64,000 nt of DNA from Mycolicibacterium hippocampi (GCF_010723735.1 NZ_BLLB01000002.1:5146001-5210000), one strand, 5' to 3'. Positions 42,963 through 52,218 are shown, counted from the stretch's first letter. Notes: generated by a model not told the origin, from the sequence alone. Made by a program: numbers and translations.

Positions 42963-44104
42963 AGCAGTTCCAGGATGGTGGCGTTGGCCTGACCGCCACC
43001 CTCGCACATCGTCTGCAGACCGTACTGGATTCCCTTGTCGCGCATGTGGTAGAGCATCGTCGTCATGATCCGGGCGCCCGACCCGCCCAGCGGGTGGCCG
43101 AGCGCGATGGCGCCGCCGTTGGGGTTGACCTTCTTCTCGTCGGCGCCGATGTCCTTCAGCCACGCCAGCGGGACGGGCGCGAACGCCTCGTTGACCTCGA
43201 ACACCCCGATCTCGTCCAGCGAGAGGCCGGAACGCTCGAGCGCCTTCTGGGTGGCCGGGATCGGCGCGGTGAGCATGATGACCGGGTCGGCACCCGCGAG
43301 CACCGCGGTGTGCACCTTGGCAAGCGGCTTGAGCCCCAACGCCTTCGCCTTCTCCGCAGACATGAACAGCAGCGCCGCCGAACCGTCGGAGATCTGCGAG
43401 CTGTTGCCCGCGTGGATCACCCCGTCTTCCTTGAAGGCCGGCTTGATCTTGCCGATCGACTCCATCGTGCCGCCGCGACGGATCCCCTCGTCTTTGAGCA
43501 CGACGTTGCCGTCCTGATCTTTGATCGCCACGATCTGATCGTCGAATGCACCGGAATCCTGTGCGGCTGCGGCCTTCTCGTGCGACCCGAGCGAGAACTG
43601 GTCCAGATCGGTGCGGCTGAGGCCCCACTGATCGGCGATCATCTCGGCGCCGATGCCCTGGTTGGGGGTCTGGCTGTAGCGGCCACGGAACGCCTCCGGG
43701 TACGGATGCCCACCATTGGCCAGCGACGACCCCATCGGGGTGCGCGACATGGATTCGACACCGCCGGCGACGACGACGTCGTAGTGCCCGGCGACCACAC
43801 CCGCGGCAGCGAAGTGCACCGACTGCTGACTGGATCCGCACTGGCGGTCCACTGTCACACCGGGCACCGACTCGGGCCATCCCGCCGCCAGCACCGCGGT
43901 GCGGGCGATGTCGAGGGCCTGCTCCCCCGCCTGCATGACACAACCCCAGATGACGTCGTCGACGAGCGCGGGGTCGACGCCGGCGCGTTCGACCAGACCG
44001 TTGAGGACCTGCGCGGACAACTCGCCCGGGTGTACCCCCGACAGGCCGCCGTTGCGCTTGCCGACCGGTGACCGCACTGCCTCGACGATGACGGCTTCCG
44101 CCAT
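42959..44104 (-). CDS. Acetyl-CoA acyltransferase (thiolase), FadA family
   Basis: 381 residues from ATG 44104, with GAAGGAG upstream. The active-site Cys is in DRQCGSSQQ (near residue 89). The other thiolase motifs are NEAFAPV, GGAIALGHPLGGSG (catalytic His) and CEGGGQAN (second Cys). It performs the last step of beta-oxidation, or the reverse condensation. It heads the operon with crotonase and acyl-CoA dehydrogenase genes. The promoter region has an inverted repeat at 44172-44187 and a 12-mer at 44153-44164 shared with the CoA-transferase promoter. Confidence 0.9.
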   Translation of the reverse strand: MAEAVIVEAVRSPVGKRNGGLSGVHPGELSAQVLNGLVERAGVDPALVDDVIWGCVMQAGEQALDIARTAVLAAGWPESVPGVTVDRQCGSSQQSVHFAAAGVVAGHYDVVVAGGVESMSRTPMGSSLANGGHPYPEAFRGRYSQTPNQGIGAEMIADQWGLSRTDLDQFSLGSHEKAAAAQDSGAFDDQIVAIKDQDGNVVLKDEGIRRGGTMESIGKIKPAFKEDGVIHAGNSSQISDGSAALLFMSAEKAKALGLKPLAKVHTAVLAGADPVIMLTAPIPATQKALERSGLSLDEIGVFEVNEAFAPVPLAWLKDIGADEKKVNPNGGAIALGHPLGGSGARIMTTMLYHMRDKGIQYGLQTMCEGGGQANATILELL

Positions 44105-44152
44105 GGGGATACTCCTTCGTGGATTGGTGATACTCCCGTCGAACGTAAACGA

Positions 44153-44164
44153 ACAAGGTTTACT
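44153..44164 (-). promoter_or_regulatory. Shared 12-mer ACAAGGTTTACT upstream of thiolase operon
   Basis: Differs at one base from ACATGGTTTACT at 45579-45590 in the CoA-transferase/GntR divergent region. It lies 49 nt upstream of the thiolase start at 44104. It could be a promoter element or an operator for the neighbouring GntR protein. Confidence 0.4.
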
Positions 44165-44171
44165 AGGTCAA

Positions 44172-44187
44172 CCTACTGGTTGGTAGG
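44172..44187. promoter_or_regulatory. Inverted repeat CCTAC-N6-GTAGG
   Basis: A 16-bp repeat with perfect 5-bp arms, just upstream of the thiolase promoter region and directly after the CoA-transferase stop at 44201. A regulator binding site is likely; the protein is unknown. Confidence 0.35.
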
Positions 44188-44200
44188 CATGGGCCGGAGT

Positions 44201-45517
44201 TCAGACCACCGGTGAGTAGCCCTTCGCGGCGCGTTCGGCCGCCTGCAGCAGCGAGTCCCGGAACAGCGGGTGGGCGATCGCCGCCAGGGCGCGGCCACGT
44301 TCCCGCACCGTCAGGCCCTCCAACTCGGCGGCGCCGTGCTCGGTGACGATCACGTCGACGTGGTGCCGGGGCGTGGTGATCACCGCGCCGGGCCCGAACC
44401 ACGGCACGATGCGCGAGTGCAGGACGCCGTCCTTCTCGAACGTCGAGGGCAGACAGATCAACGAGCGGTCCGACAGTTCCAGACCGGCACCCGCCACGAA
44501 GTCCTCGGCCCCACCGACGCCGCTGAACTGGTTGCCTTCGATGGTGTCCGCGACGACCTGGCCGCCGATGTCGATCGCGAGCGCCCCGTTGATCGAGATC
44601 ATGTGGTGGTTCTTGGCGATGACCTCCGGCGAGTTGACGATCTCGACCGGCAGGAACGCGACGTCGGAGTTGCCGTCCAGCCACGCGTACAACTCTGACG
44701 AGCCGAACGCGAACGTCGTCACGCTGACCCCGTGGTACTGACCTTTGGAGGCATTGCTGATCTTGCCTGCGCGATGCAGCTGCATGCAGCCGTCGGTGAA
44801 CATCTCGCTGTGCAAGCCGTAGTCGCCGCCGTCGCCCTCGGCCAACAGCGTGGCGATGTGGCTGGGAATCGAGCCGATCCCGGTCTGCAACGTGGACCCG
44901 GGCCGGATGAAGGCGACGCTGTGTCGGGCGATGGCCATGTCAGCGTCGGTCGGCGGCGGCCCGGGCAGCGCGAGCGGCGCCTCCGTCGAATGCACCAGTA
45001 CGTCGATCTCGTCGACATGCACCGCATGGCGGTGGTGCTCGCCGAGGCCGAACGTGCGCGGATACTCCGGTGACACCTCGACGACGAGGAGCCGCTCGGG
45101 ATCGGCAGCCGCGCGGCGCAGTTCGTCGATGGTGCCGCCGGCGTGCAGCGACAGCGAGCACCACCCGTCGGCATCGGGCGGCGTGGCGACGGTTGTCATC
45201 ACCCGGGGCGCTTGGCGCTGCAACAGCGGCCCGAATCGCCGGAAGTCCGCGGGCGCGAACTCGATGTTGGCGCCGCTGTCACGCAGCGCCCGTTCCAGGG
45301 GCCCGAAGAAGCCGGAGAGGTAGTGCACTCCGGCGCGTCCGAACAGGTCGGTGCCGACCGCGAGCAGGGCGCCGTAGATCCGAAGGTCGGTCCAGTCCTC
45401 CCGCTCGCCGAGCGCCCGCAGGAACGCTGGGGGCTGGCCGGGACCGAGCGGGATGCCCAGCGTGTCGGCGCTGGCGAGCAGCGCGGCGGCCTCCTCGGCG
45501 GTCAGTTCCTCGGGCAT
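44201..45517 (-). CDS. Acetyl-CoA hydrolase/CoA-transferase family protein
   Basis: 438 residues from ATG 45517. It belongs to the family of 4-hydroxybutyrate CoA-transferases and acetyl-CoA hydrolases: GLHSEMFTDGCMQL carries the expected catalytic Glu, followed by SINGALAIDIGGQV and the loop SGVGGAEDFVAGA. It moves or hydrolyses CoA on short acids. It is upstream of the thiolase operon and divergent from the GntR-FCD gene, with which it shares a promoter region. A 12-mer also found upstream of the thiolase gene suggests common control. Confidence 0.82.
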   Translation of the reverse strand: MPEELTAEEAAALLASADTLGIPLGPGQPPAFLRALGEREDWTDLRIYGALLAVGTDLFGRAGVHYLSGFFGPLERALRDSGANIEFAPADFRRFGPLLQRQAPRVMTTVATPPDADGWCSLSLHAGGTIDELRRAAADPERLLVVEVSPEYPRTFGLGEHHRHAVHVDEIDVLVHSTEAPLALPGPPPTDADMAIARHSVAFIRPGSTLQTGIGSIPSHIATLLAEGDGGDYGLHSEMFTDGCMQLHRAGKISNASKGQYHGVSVTTFAFGSSELYAWLDGNSDVAFLPVEIVNSPEVIAKNHHMISINGALAIDIGGQVVADTIEGNQFSGVGGAEDFVAGAGLELSDRSLICLPSTFEKDGVLHSRIVPWFGPGAVITTPRHHVDVIVTEHGAAELEGLTVRERGRALAAIAHPLFRDSLLQAAERAAKGYSPVV

Positions 45518-45578
45518 GCCGCTACCCTGCCATGCGAGCCGCGGGCATCACCGGCGCTTCGGGGCCACCACAACGGTG

Positions 45579-45590
45579 ACATGGTTTACT
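45579..45590 (-). promoter_or_regulatory. Shared 12-mer ACATGGTTTACT in divergent promoter
   Basis: One mismatch to the 12-mer at 44153-44164. It lies 62 nt upstream of the CoA-transferase start at 45517 and 49 nt before the GntR GTG at 45640. Confidence 0.4.
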
Positions 45591-45639
45591 GAGTTGCATA
45601 GCTCGCCGATTCGTGGGTGACCAGTGGTTGGGAGAGGTC

Positions 45640-46431
45640 GTGACGCGTAGCACCAGGCTGGCGCCGATGATCGGGCCGGACGCCACAAGTGCCGGCTCGG
45701 CGGTCCGGTCGCCGAAGACAGCCGAACTCGTCGCCGGCACCCTGCGCCGCATGGTGGTCGACGGCACGCTCACCGACGGCGACTTCCTGCCCAACGAGGC
45801 GGAGCTGATGGCGCACTTCGGCGTCAGCAGGCCGACGCTGCGCGAGGCGGTGCGCGTGCTGGAGTCCGAGCGCCTCGTCGAGGTGCGGCGCGGCTCCCGA
45901 ACCGGGGCGCGGGTGCGGGTGCCCGGACCGGAGATCGTGGCCCGGCCCGCCGGCCTGTTGCTGGAGTTGTCCGGAGCGACGATCGCCGACCTGCTGACCG
46001 CGAAGTCCGGCATCGAGCCGATGGCCGCCCGACTGCTCGCGCAGGCCGGCCCCACCGAGGCGTTCGACGAACTCGAGCAGATGCTGGAGGCGCTGATCGC
46101 CGACGGCTGGCAATCCGGCCGGCTGGCCGAGACCACCGGGGCGTTTCACCTGCGGGTGGTGCAGCTGTCCGGCAACGCGACGCTGAGCATCGTCGCCGGG
46201 ATGCTGCACGAGATCACGGTCCGGCACACGGCGTTCGTGTTCAAGGAGCGCCGCCCGGTCTCGAAGGCCGACTACGACAAGCTGGTGCGGTCCTACCGCA
46301 AGCTCATGCAGTACCTGCGGGCCGGCGATGCCGAAGGCGCCGAGGCGCATTGGCGCAGGCACCTGGACACGTCGCGGGAGCTGTTGCTGGCCGGCCTGGA
46401 AAGTGTGCCGATCCGCGATGTGATGGGCTAA
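45640..46431 (+). CDS. GntR-family regulator, FCD (FadR) subfamily
   Basis: 263 residues from GTG 45640, with GGGAGAGG close upstream; GTG 45613 is an alternative. The winged helix reads LPNEAELMAHFGVSRPTLREAVRVLESERLVEVRRGSRTGARV. The helical FCD domain includes LLTAKSGIEPMAARLLAQ and ends with HWRRHLDTSRELLLAGL. The usual ligand of this class is a carboxylate or acyl-CoA. Divergence from the CoA-transferase gene, plus the shared 12-mer, makes control of the acyl-CoA genes plausible. Its 3' end overlaps the convergent DUF3556 gene by 4 nt. Confidence 0.82.
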   Translation: MTRSTRLAPMIGPDATSAGSAVRSPKTAELVAGTLRRMVVDGTLTDGDFLPNEAELMAHFGVSRPTLREAVRVLESERLVEVRRGSRTGARVRVPGPEIVARPAGLLLELSGATIADLLTAKSGIEPMAARLLAQAGPTEAFDELEQMLEALIADGWQSGRLAETTGAFHLRVVQLSGNATLSIVAGMLHEITVRHTAFVFKERRPVSKADYDKLVRSYRKLMQYLRAGDAEGAEAHWRRHLDTSRELLLAGLESVPIRDVMG

Positions 46432-48173
46432 CCGGGAGCGTCCGCACCGTCTTTGCGCCAGGTGACGGTGACCGGCACGGTGTCGTCCCACGGCTGTCGG
46501 GTGACCATGTCGGCGACCTGCACGAAGCCACGTTCGAACTCACCGGTGGCCGCATCCACGAGCCGGTACTCCTGGCGCTGCCTGTGGATCGGCTGGGCAT
46601 CGAGCAACATCACCCTGACCTCGCCGGGCTCGAAGCGACAGCGCTTCTGCAGCGCGGCGATCAACTGCTCGTTGTGCATGTGCCCGTCGCCGAAGTTCCA
46701 GCCGATGGCGGTGCTGCAGACCCGTTCACCGTCGGTCAGCACGTAGTCGGCTTCGTCGCCCCCGGCCATGACGCGGTGCGCCAGCGTGAACATCGCGCGG
46801 CCATGGGTGTTGAACGACCGGAACGCATACCCCATGTACTGGTACATCTCCGCGGTTTCCTTGCTGCCGTAGAACTTCTCCATCTGCGCGGCAGGCATGG
46901 CGGCGATCGCGACGATGCCGTTCTCGATCTTGGCTGCAGCCGACGGCTTGATGCACCACAGCGAGGTGTCCCAGTTGCCCGCGTAGTACCGCATGCCGGG
47001 CAGGAAGGAGACCTTGCGGGGGAACAGGTTTCCCAACGCGACGGTGCCGGCGACGACCGCGAACAGCACGATCGGCCACGGGCTCTGCAGGTCGCCGAGC
47101 CCCACCGAGGCATGCCCGACGAACAGCGCGAGCACGCTGAACATCATGAACACGTTCCACTCCAGCGGCACCCCCATCGGGATCGCCGACAGGATGCCGA
47201 AGTGGAAGCAGATCATCACGAACGCCGCGATGGCCGTGACCCAGCCGCCGTGGCTGAAGAACAGCACCAGCGGGATCAGCATCTCGATCGCGGTGCTGAA
47301 GTGGGCGAGCCATCGGGACGCCCGTCCCGGCCGGAGATCGTCGGGGAAATGCTCGAAGAAGCTGCGTTTGATCCAGCGGGGGCGGATCACCGGGTTGTTG
47401 CTCATCATCGTCGAGATGACGAACGGGAAATGCTTGTTGAGCTTGGAGGTCGCCGCACCGATCCAGATGACCAGGCAGACCAGCTTCGCGGCGATGACGA
47501 TGTCGGCCCCGCTGAACAGGAAGCACACCGCCAGCGCGCCGTACACCTCCCCGCGGGCAGCCAGGAAGATCACCTTGTCGCGCAGTCCGGCCACGGCGAG
47601 CAGGCCGAGGATCGTCGCGGTCTGCCACACCGGCAGCACCCCGACCTCGCTGCCGAGCTCCGGGATGGGCCCGGTGCCGTCAGAGAAAAGAGCGACCACC
47701 AGCATCACCAGCAGCGCGGCGTAGAGCAGCACGTCGAACGGCGTCCTGGAGTCGCCGCTGGTCAGCGGAACCCGGCCCGGCCACGGTGGCAGCCGGATGG
47801 TCTTGGGCCGCAACCAGTACAGGATCGAACCCATCGGCGGGAAGAAGCGGTTGTTGAGGGGCCCGAACCCGCAGCCCAACCCGACGACCTCGAACAGCAT
47901 CGTGAAGAACACGACCTTCTGGTAGACGATCGGCTCGGCATACCAGGAGCCGACGTCGGTGAAGCCGTCGATCCCGTCGGTGCTCAGCACGATCAGCCAC
48001 GCGGCGAGGACATACAGCGCGATCTTGAAGACGTAGAACAGGTGCATCACGACTGGCGTGCCGAACCCCACTTCGGCCCAGTGGCGGGCCATCGGGATGA
48101 TCCGCTCTGCGCGGGTTCCCTTGCTCCACTGCGCATAGTCGACCACGGGTGCGTCCTGCTTGAGAAAACCCAT
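46428..48173 (-). CDS. DUF3556 membrane protein
   Basis: 581 residues from ATG 48173. The N-terminus (MGFLKQDAPVVDYAQWSKGT) and the stretch GCGFGPLNNRFFPPMGSILYWLRP are characteristic of the mycobacterial DUF3556 transmembrane family. About eight or more hydrophobic helices span the first 400 residues, with a soluble C-terminal part of about 170 residues. Function is unknown; the conserved His and Asn residues near HFPDDLRPGRASRWLAHFSTAIEM are only suggestive. It is convergent with the GntR gene. Confidence 0.65.
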   Translation of the reverse strand: MGFLKQDAPVVDYAQWSKGTRAERIIPMARHWAEVGFGTPVVMHLFYVFKIALYVLAAWLIVLSTDGIDGFTDVGSWYAEPIVYQKVVFFTMLFEVVGLGCGFGPLNNRFFPPMGSILYWLRPKTIRLPPWPGRVPLTSGDSRTPFDVLLYAALLVMLVVALFSDGTGPIPELGSEVGVLPVWQTATILGLLAVAGLRDKVIFLAARGEVYGALAVCFLFSGADIVIAAKLVCLVIWIGAATSKLNKHFPFVISTMMSNNPVIRPRWIKRSFFEHFPDDLRPGRASRWLAHFSTAIEMLIPLVLFFSHGGWVTAIAAFVMICFHFGILSAIPMGVPLEWNVFMMFSVLALFVGHASVGLGDLQSPWPIVLFAVVAGTVALGNLFPRKVSFLPGMRYYAGNWDTSLWCIKPSAAAKIENGIVAIAAMPAAQMEKFYGSKETAEMYQYMGYAFRSFNTHGRAMFTLAHRVMAGGDEADYVLTDGERVCSTAIGWNFGDGHMHNEQLIAALQKRCRFEPGEVRVMLLDAQPIHRQRQEYRLVDAATGEFERGFVQVADMVTRQPWDDTVPVTVTWRKDGADAPG

Positions 48174-48275
48174 GCCGGTCAGACTAGAACGTGTTCCAGT
48201 TCGCCCTGGCGCGATTGTGCCGTTTCATCCGCGAAACGCTGTGGGCGCCGGATCAGACTGCACATTCGCGCGGGG

Positions 48276-48797
48276 TTACCCCCCAGTCTTGGCCGGCGGC
48301 CGGTAGAAGATCACCAGCTGCCCGATGCCGCCGGCGAGGCCGAGCGCCACGGCGATGACCAGGCCCCACCACCCGTGCAGCAGGTCATAGAAGCCGGTAC
48401 CGGAGAGCAGCAGGTAGTCGAGGCTGAGCTTGCCGGCGCCGAGGGTCGCGACGGCGACTGCCGCCACGGCGAGCACCAGGTTGTACTCCCAGCCCTCTTT
48501 GACGATGAAGAAGCCGTTGGGCCGGTGCACGGTCCACGCCGCGACCAGCATCAGCGCGACGAAGCCCGCCGCCGGGATCGGGGTGAGCAGACCGACCGCC
48601 AGACCCAGACCTGCCGCCATCTCCGTGCCTGCGGCGATCCGCGCATGGAACATGCCCGGCTTCATGCCCATACTGTCGAACCAGCCCGCCGTGCCCTTCA
48701 GCCCACCCTTGCCGAAGAACTTGTTGTAGCCGTGCGCAGCCATGGTCAGGCCGAGAACAACTCGCAGGATCAGGAGTCCGACGTCGTAGGCAGTCAT
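48276..48797 (-). CDS. DoxX-family membrane protein
   Basis: 173 residues from ATG 48797. It has four hydrophobic helices with the DoxX start LLILRVVLGLTMAAHGYNKFFG and, in the second helix, GMFHARIAAGTEMAAGLGLAVGLLTP. Members are small membrane proteins; the mycobacterial DoxX forms part of a membrane oxidoreductase complex with SseA and SodA, but no such partner is adjacent here. Function is otherwise unknown. Confidence 0.8.
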   Translation of the reverse strand: MTAYDVGLLILRVVLGLTMAAHGYNKFFGKGGLKGTAGWFDSMGMKPGMFHARIAAGTEMAAGLGLAVGLLTPIPAAGFVALMLVAAWTVHRPNGFFIVKEGWEYNLVLAVAAVAVATLGAGKLSLDYLLLSGTGFYDLLHGWWGLVIAVALGLAGGIGQLVIFYRPPAKTGG

Positions 48798-48979
48798 GCA
48801 AATGAATCTAGGGCTTGCCGGCGGGCAGGAGCGCAGCGACCCGGGAAAGCGGCGTTGTCACGTCGACGCCCACCCCCGTCCACGCCGGCTGAAGGTAAAC
48901 GAGCCGCGAGCGTACGCATTCTGCTGAGAACCGGCCGAGATTCATCACCAACCGTACGTTCGGCGCGCGGGCGACCCAC

Positions 48980-50419
48980 CTATCCCGTGGGCACCCAATT
49001 GCCGTGGAAACCCGCAGGGACACGATGAGGCAGTTTGACGACGGCGACATCGCACAGCGTGTGGGCGTCGAGGATCACCAGTTCGCTGCGGTCGGTCGAC
49101 CGGTCGTACACGTACCCCATCAGCACCCCGTCATCCTCGGCGGCATGCTCGGACGAGGGCGCGAAGACGAACTCACCCAACGCTTTTCCCTTGCCGAAGC
49201 CACGTTGTGCGGAGTTGCCGCCGACCAGGTCGTGTTTGAGCAGCACATCGGCGCCGTCGGTGCCTTCGCCGACGGTGGGTGCATAGCCGTACCGGTGCCG
49301 CTTGCCGACCAGCCGCTCGTCGACGCGCGGGAATTCCTGCGCCCGGTCGTCGATGCGCGATTCGCGGACCTTGCCGTCCGCGAGGTCAACGGTCCACCGG
49401 TCCAGCGTCGGCGGCCCGTCATTGGGGCCGAGATGGTCGGTGTCGAACATCTTCGGATGACGCACGACGTCACAGACGACCGTGTCACCGTCGTCGTGGG
49501 CGTTCATCGGATGGAAGACGTAGCACGGTTCGACGTCGAACCAGCGCACGTCGGCATTTGTGCCCTCGCGCGGCATCACGCCTATCCGCGCCGGGTACCT
49601 CGGGTTCCACGAATACGGGAAGCGACGGTCGGTGGCGCGGCCGGCCGGGCGGCGAGCCGCGACGGGGTCGGGGACACGCACCCGGCCGATCACTGCGGAC
49701 AACAACAGTCGAGCGGGCAGCCGCAGCGCGCGGGGCACGCCCATGGTCGCCGCCTGGGCGACATCAAAGGTGACCGGAAGGTCGTAGAACACCACATGGC
49801 GCTCGGTCAACGAGAAGTCGTGCATCATCGGGCTGCCGGTGACCTCGATGTCCACCGTGCGCCGCGCCCGGCCGTCGGTGCCGATCACCGAGTACTGCAC
49901 GGTGTTGCCCCGCAGCATGCTGTAGGACACCGCGTGCAGTTCCCCGGTGTCGGGATCCCGCTTGGGGTGTGCGGTGTAGCCGCCGGTGAGCGTCCCGTCG
50001 AAGTCGCACACCCCGACGGTGTCGAGTTCGTCGGTCAGCTCGTAGTTCGCGACCCCGGATTCGATCAGCGCGAGCGTCTTGCCGGCGTGTCCGATCACGT
50101 TGGTGTTGGCCCCCACCCCGGAGATCGGGAACCGCCCTTGCGGCGCCGGTTCACCGAGTGCGCCCGCGGCGAGCGGGCCGCGGACCCACCGGTTGCGGTA
50201 CCACTCGGCCCTGCCGTCACGGATGCGGATCCCGTGGACCATCCCGTCGCCGACGAACCAGTGGTAGAGGTCGGGATCGATCTCGCCGACGGGGTTCGGA
50301 CCGTTCCGCAGATAACGACCGTCGAGGTGGTCCGGGATCGTGCCGGTCACCTCGAGGTCTGTGAGCGTGAATTCTTCCGACAGTGGCGCGAAGGCGCCCT
50401 CGAGATAGCGATTCACCAT
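48980..50419 (-). CDS. Carotenoid oxygenase (RPE65/apocarotenoid family)
   Basis: 479 residues from ATG 50419, with AGAGAGG upstream. It is a seven-bladed propeller iron dioxygenase. The four iron histidines appear in TAHPKRD, MMHDFSLTERH, FHPMNAHDDGD and the C-terminal GFHGNWVPT; NGPNP and FVGDGMVHG are the usual N-terminal signatures. It cleaves a carotenoid, apocarotenoid or related double bond. Two copies of an inverted repeat (ATAACRGCGTTAT) cover its promoter, and a similar repeat precedes the TetR gene at 52238, suggesting repression by that regulator. Confidence 0.87.
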   Translation of the reverse strand: MVNRYLEGAFAPLSEEFTLTDLEVTGTIPDHLDGRYLRNGPNPVGEIDPDLYHWFVGDGMVHGIRIRDGRAEWYRNRWVRGPLAAGALGEPAPQGRFPISGVGANTNVIGHAGKTLALIESGVANYELTDELDTVGVCDFDGTLTGGYTAHPKRDPDTGELHAVSYSMLRGNTVQYSVIGTDGRARRTVDIEVTGSPMMHDFSLTERHVVFYDLPVTFDVAQAATMGVPRALRLPARLLLSAVIGRVRVPDPVAARRPAGRATDRRFPYSWNPRYPARIGVMPREGTNADVRWFDVEPCYVFHPMNAHDDGDTVVCDVVRHPKMFDTDHLGPNDGPPTLDRWTVDLADGKVRESRIDDRAQEFPRVDERLVGKRHRYGYAPTVGEGTDGADVLLKHDLVGGNSAQRGFGKGKALGEFVFAPSSEHAAEDDGVLMGYVYDRSTDRSELVILDAHTLCDVAVVKLPHRVPAGFHGNWVPTG

Positions 50420-50435
50420 CGCCCGACCTCTCTCC

Positions 50436-50448
50436 ATAACGGCGTTAT
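50436..50448. promoter_or_regulatory. Operator-like inverted repeat ATAACGGCGTTAT
   Basis: A perfect 6-bp inverted repeat with a 1-nt centre, 17 nt upstream of the carotenoid oxygenase start. Matching sites lie at 50462-50474 and 52219-52231. Confidence 0.6.
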
Positions 50449-50461
50449 AGACCCTCCCTGT

Positions 50462-50474
50462 ATAACAGCGTTAT
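50462..50474. promoter_or_regulatory. Operator-like inverted repeat ATAACAGCGTTAT
   Basis: A second copy, 26 bp centre to centre from the first. The arms match at five of six positions. The pair could bind two TetR dimers and would cover the carotenoid oxygenase promoter. Confidence 0.55.
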
Positions 50475-50669
50475 CAAGCGAGGGCAACGGTGGCGCGAGC
50501 ACGCGCCCGCCCTGCCGACATGACAGCGTGCGGACTTTCCTTTGTCCGGCCGGACAAGACTGGGCGACATTTCTGGTCCGATGCACCAAATGATTCACAT
50601 CCCTTTCCGGCTTTACTGAGATCTACCTCACGTGGCCGACGCACTTCCCCAAGGGAACAGGACACCGCA

Positions 50670-52190
50670 ATGACCGACTCGACGTACCAGATCCTGGCCA
50701 TCGGGCTGTACTTCGCCGCGATGATCGCGATCGGGTATTACGCCTACCGCCAGACCAGTGACCTGGACGACTACATGCTCGGCGGGCGCAGACTCCATCC
50801 CGGTGTCGCGGCGCTGTCTGCAGGGGCCTCGGACATGTCCGGTTGGCTGCTGCTCGGTGTGCCGGGTGCAATCTACGCAGCGGGACTCGGGGAGTCGTGG
50901 ATCGTCATCGGCCTGGTGGTCGGCGCGTACCTGAACTGGCGCTTTATCGCCCCCCGGCTGCGGGCCTATACCTATATCGCCAACAACTCGATCACCGTGC
51001 CGAGCTTCTTCGAGAACAGGCTGCGTGACCATTCGCATGTTCTGCGGATCGCCGCCGGCGTGATCATCCTGGTGTTCTTCACCTTCTACGTGTCGTCCGG
51101 CATGGTTGCCGGAGGGGTGTTCTTCGAGACCACATTCGGCTCGTCGTATCTGTTCGGAATGCTGCTCGTAGCCGGAATCACGTTGAGCTACACCCTGTTC
51201 GGAGGATTCCTCGGCGCCACCCTCACCGACGTCGCGCAGGGGCTGTTGATGCTCGCCACCCTCATCGCGGTACCCGTGGTCACGATCATCGCCGTTGGCG
51301 GCCCGGGTGAGGTGGTCAACGCGATCCAGGCCGCAGACACCGCGCACAACCTCGCCGACCCCGGCGATGAGATCCACCGCACCTCGCTGTTCTACGGCGG
51401 CAGCGTCATGGCCGTCCTTTCCGCAGCCGCCTGGGGGCTCGGCTACTTCGGCCAGCCCCACATCATCGTCCGGTTCATGGCACTTCGGTCCCCGGCGGAC
51501 GCAAAAGCCGGTCGTCGCATCGGCATCAGCTGGATGGTGCTCAGCTCCCTGGGCGCCATCGCCACCGGATTCGCAGGTCTGGCGTACTTCTTCAACCGCG
51601 GTGAAACACTCGACAATCCCGAGACCGTGTTCCTTGCGCTGGCCCAGATCATGTTCCACCCGTTCATCGCCGGGATCGTGCTCGCGGCGGTGCTCGCGGC
51701 CGTCATGTCGACGATCTCCTCGCAGCTGATCGTCTGCTCGTCGGCTCTCGTCGAGGACATCTACCGCGCTTTCGGCAAGCAAACCAGCGCAACAAGATTG
51801 GTCAACTACGGCCGGCTCGGTGTGCTCACGGTCGCGGTGGTGGCGATCGTCCTCGCGCTGAACCCGGACGGGACGATTCTCGATCTGGTCGGTTTCGCCT
51901 GGGCCGGCTTCGGTGCGGCGTTCGGCCCGCTGATCATCTTGTCGCTGTTCTGGCGCAGGCTGACCTCCGCGGGTGCGATCGCCGGCATGATCACCGGCGC
52001 CGTGGTGGTCGGCATCTGGGGCCAAACCGACGCCCTGGCCAGCGCGATGTACGAGATCGTTCCCGGCTTCATCGCCTGTGCGGTCGTTGCGGTCGTGGTC
52101 TCGCTGGTGACCACACGGCAGAACGACGACATCGAACGGGAGTTCACCGAGATGGACGCGGCAGTCCGCGAACCGGCTGCCGTGAGCTGA
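50670..52190 (+). CDS. Sodium:solute symporter (SSS family, PutP-like)
   Basis: 506 residues from ATG 50670; the frame is open upstream to 50490 but has no ribosome site there, while ACAGGA sits before 50670. It has about 13 helices. DDYMLGGRRLHPGVAALSAGASDMSGWLLLGVPGAIYA is the sodium/substrate segment of the PutP/proline symporter branch, and STISSQLIVCSSALVEDIYR lies in the eighth helix region. It imports a small solute, probably proline or a related compound. It lies between the carotenoid oxygenase and TetR genes without obvious functional links. Confidence 0.82.
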   Translation: MTDSTYQILAIGLYFAAMIAIGYYAYRQTSDLDDYMLGGRRLHPGVAALSAGASDMSGWLLLGVPGAIYAAGLGESWIVIGLVVGAYLNWRFIAPRLRAYTYIANNSITVPSFFENRLRDHSHVLRIAAGVIILVFFTFYVSSGMVAGGVFFETTFGSSYLFGMLLVAGITLSYTLFGGFLGATLTDVAQGLLMLATLIAVPVVTIIAVGGPGEVVNAIQAADTAHNLADPGDEIHRTSLFYGGSVMAVLSAAAWGLGYFGQPHIIVRFMALRSPADAKAGRRIGISWMVLSSLGAIATGFAGLAYFFNRGETLDNPETVFLALAQIMFHPFIAGIVLAAVLAAVMSTISSQLIVCSSALVEDIYRAFGKQTSATRLVNYGRLGVLTVAVVAIVLALNPDGTILDLVGFAWAGFGAAFGPLIILSLFWRRLTSAGAIAGMITGAVVVGIWGQTDALASAMYEIVPGFIACAVVAVVVSLVTTRQNDDIEREFTEMDAAVREPAAVS

Positions 52191-52191
52191 T

Positions 52192-52218
52192 CCGCGCAGC
52201 GCGGGACCGGCCGTCCCG
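52192..52218 (+). terminator. Double GC-rich hairpin after the symporter
   Basis: CCGCGC-A-GCGCGG (52192-52204), partly overlapping CGGGAC-CGGCC-GTCCCG (52202-52218). The stems are mutually exclusive. No T-tract is present. A likely terminator for the symporter gene, just before the TetR operator. Confidence 0.4.

Noticed and set aside
42963..44156. Apparent N-terminal extension of the crotonase over the thiolase gene
   Set aside because: The extra part is an Arg/Gly-rich out-of-frame reading of the thiolase. A GTGA overlap at 42962 gives the real start.
48798..48979. Possible small gene between DoxX and carotenoid oxygenase genes
   Set aside because: The minus-strand frame there has no ribosome site and a biased Arg-rich product; I see nothing functional in this 182-bp gap.
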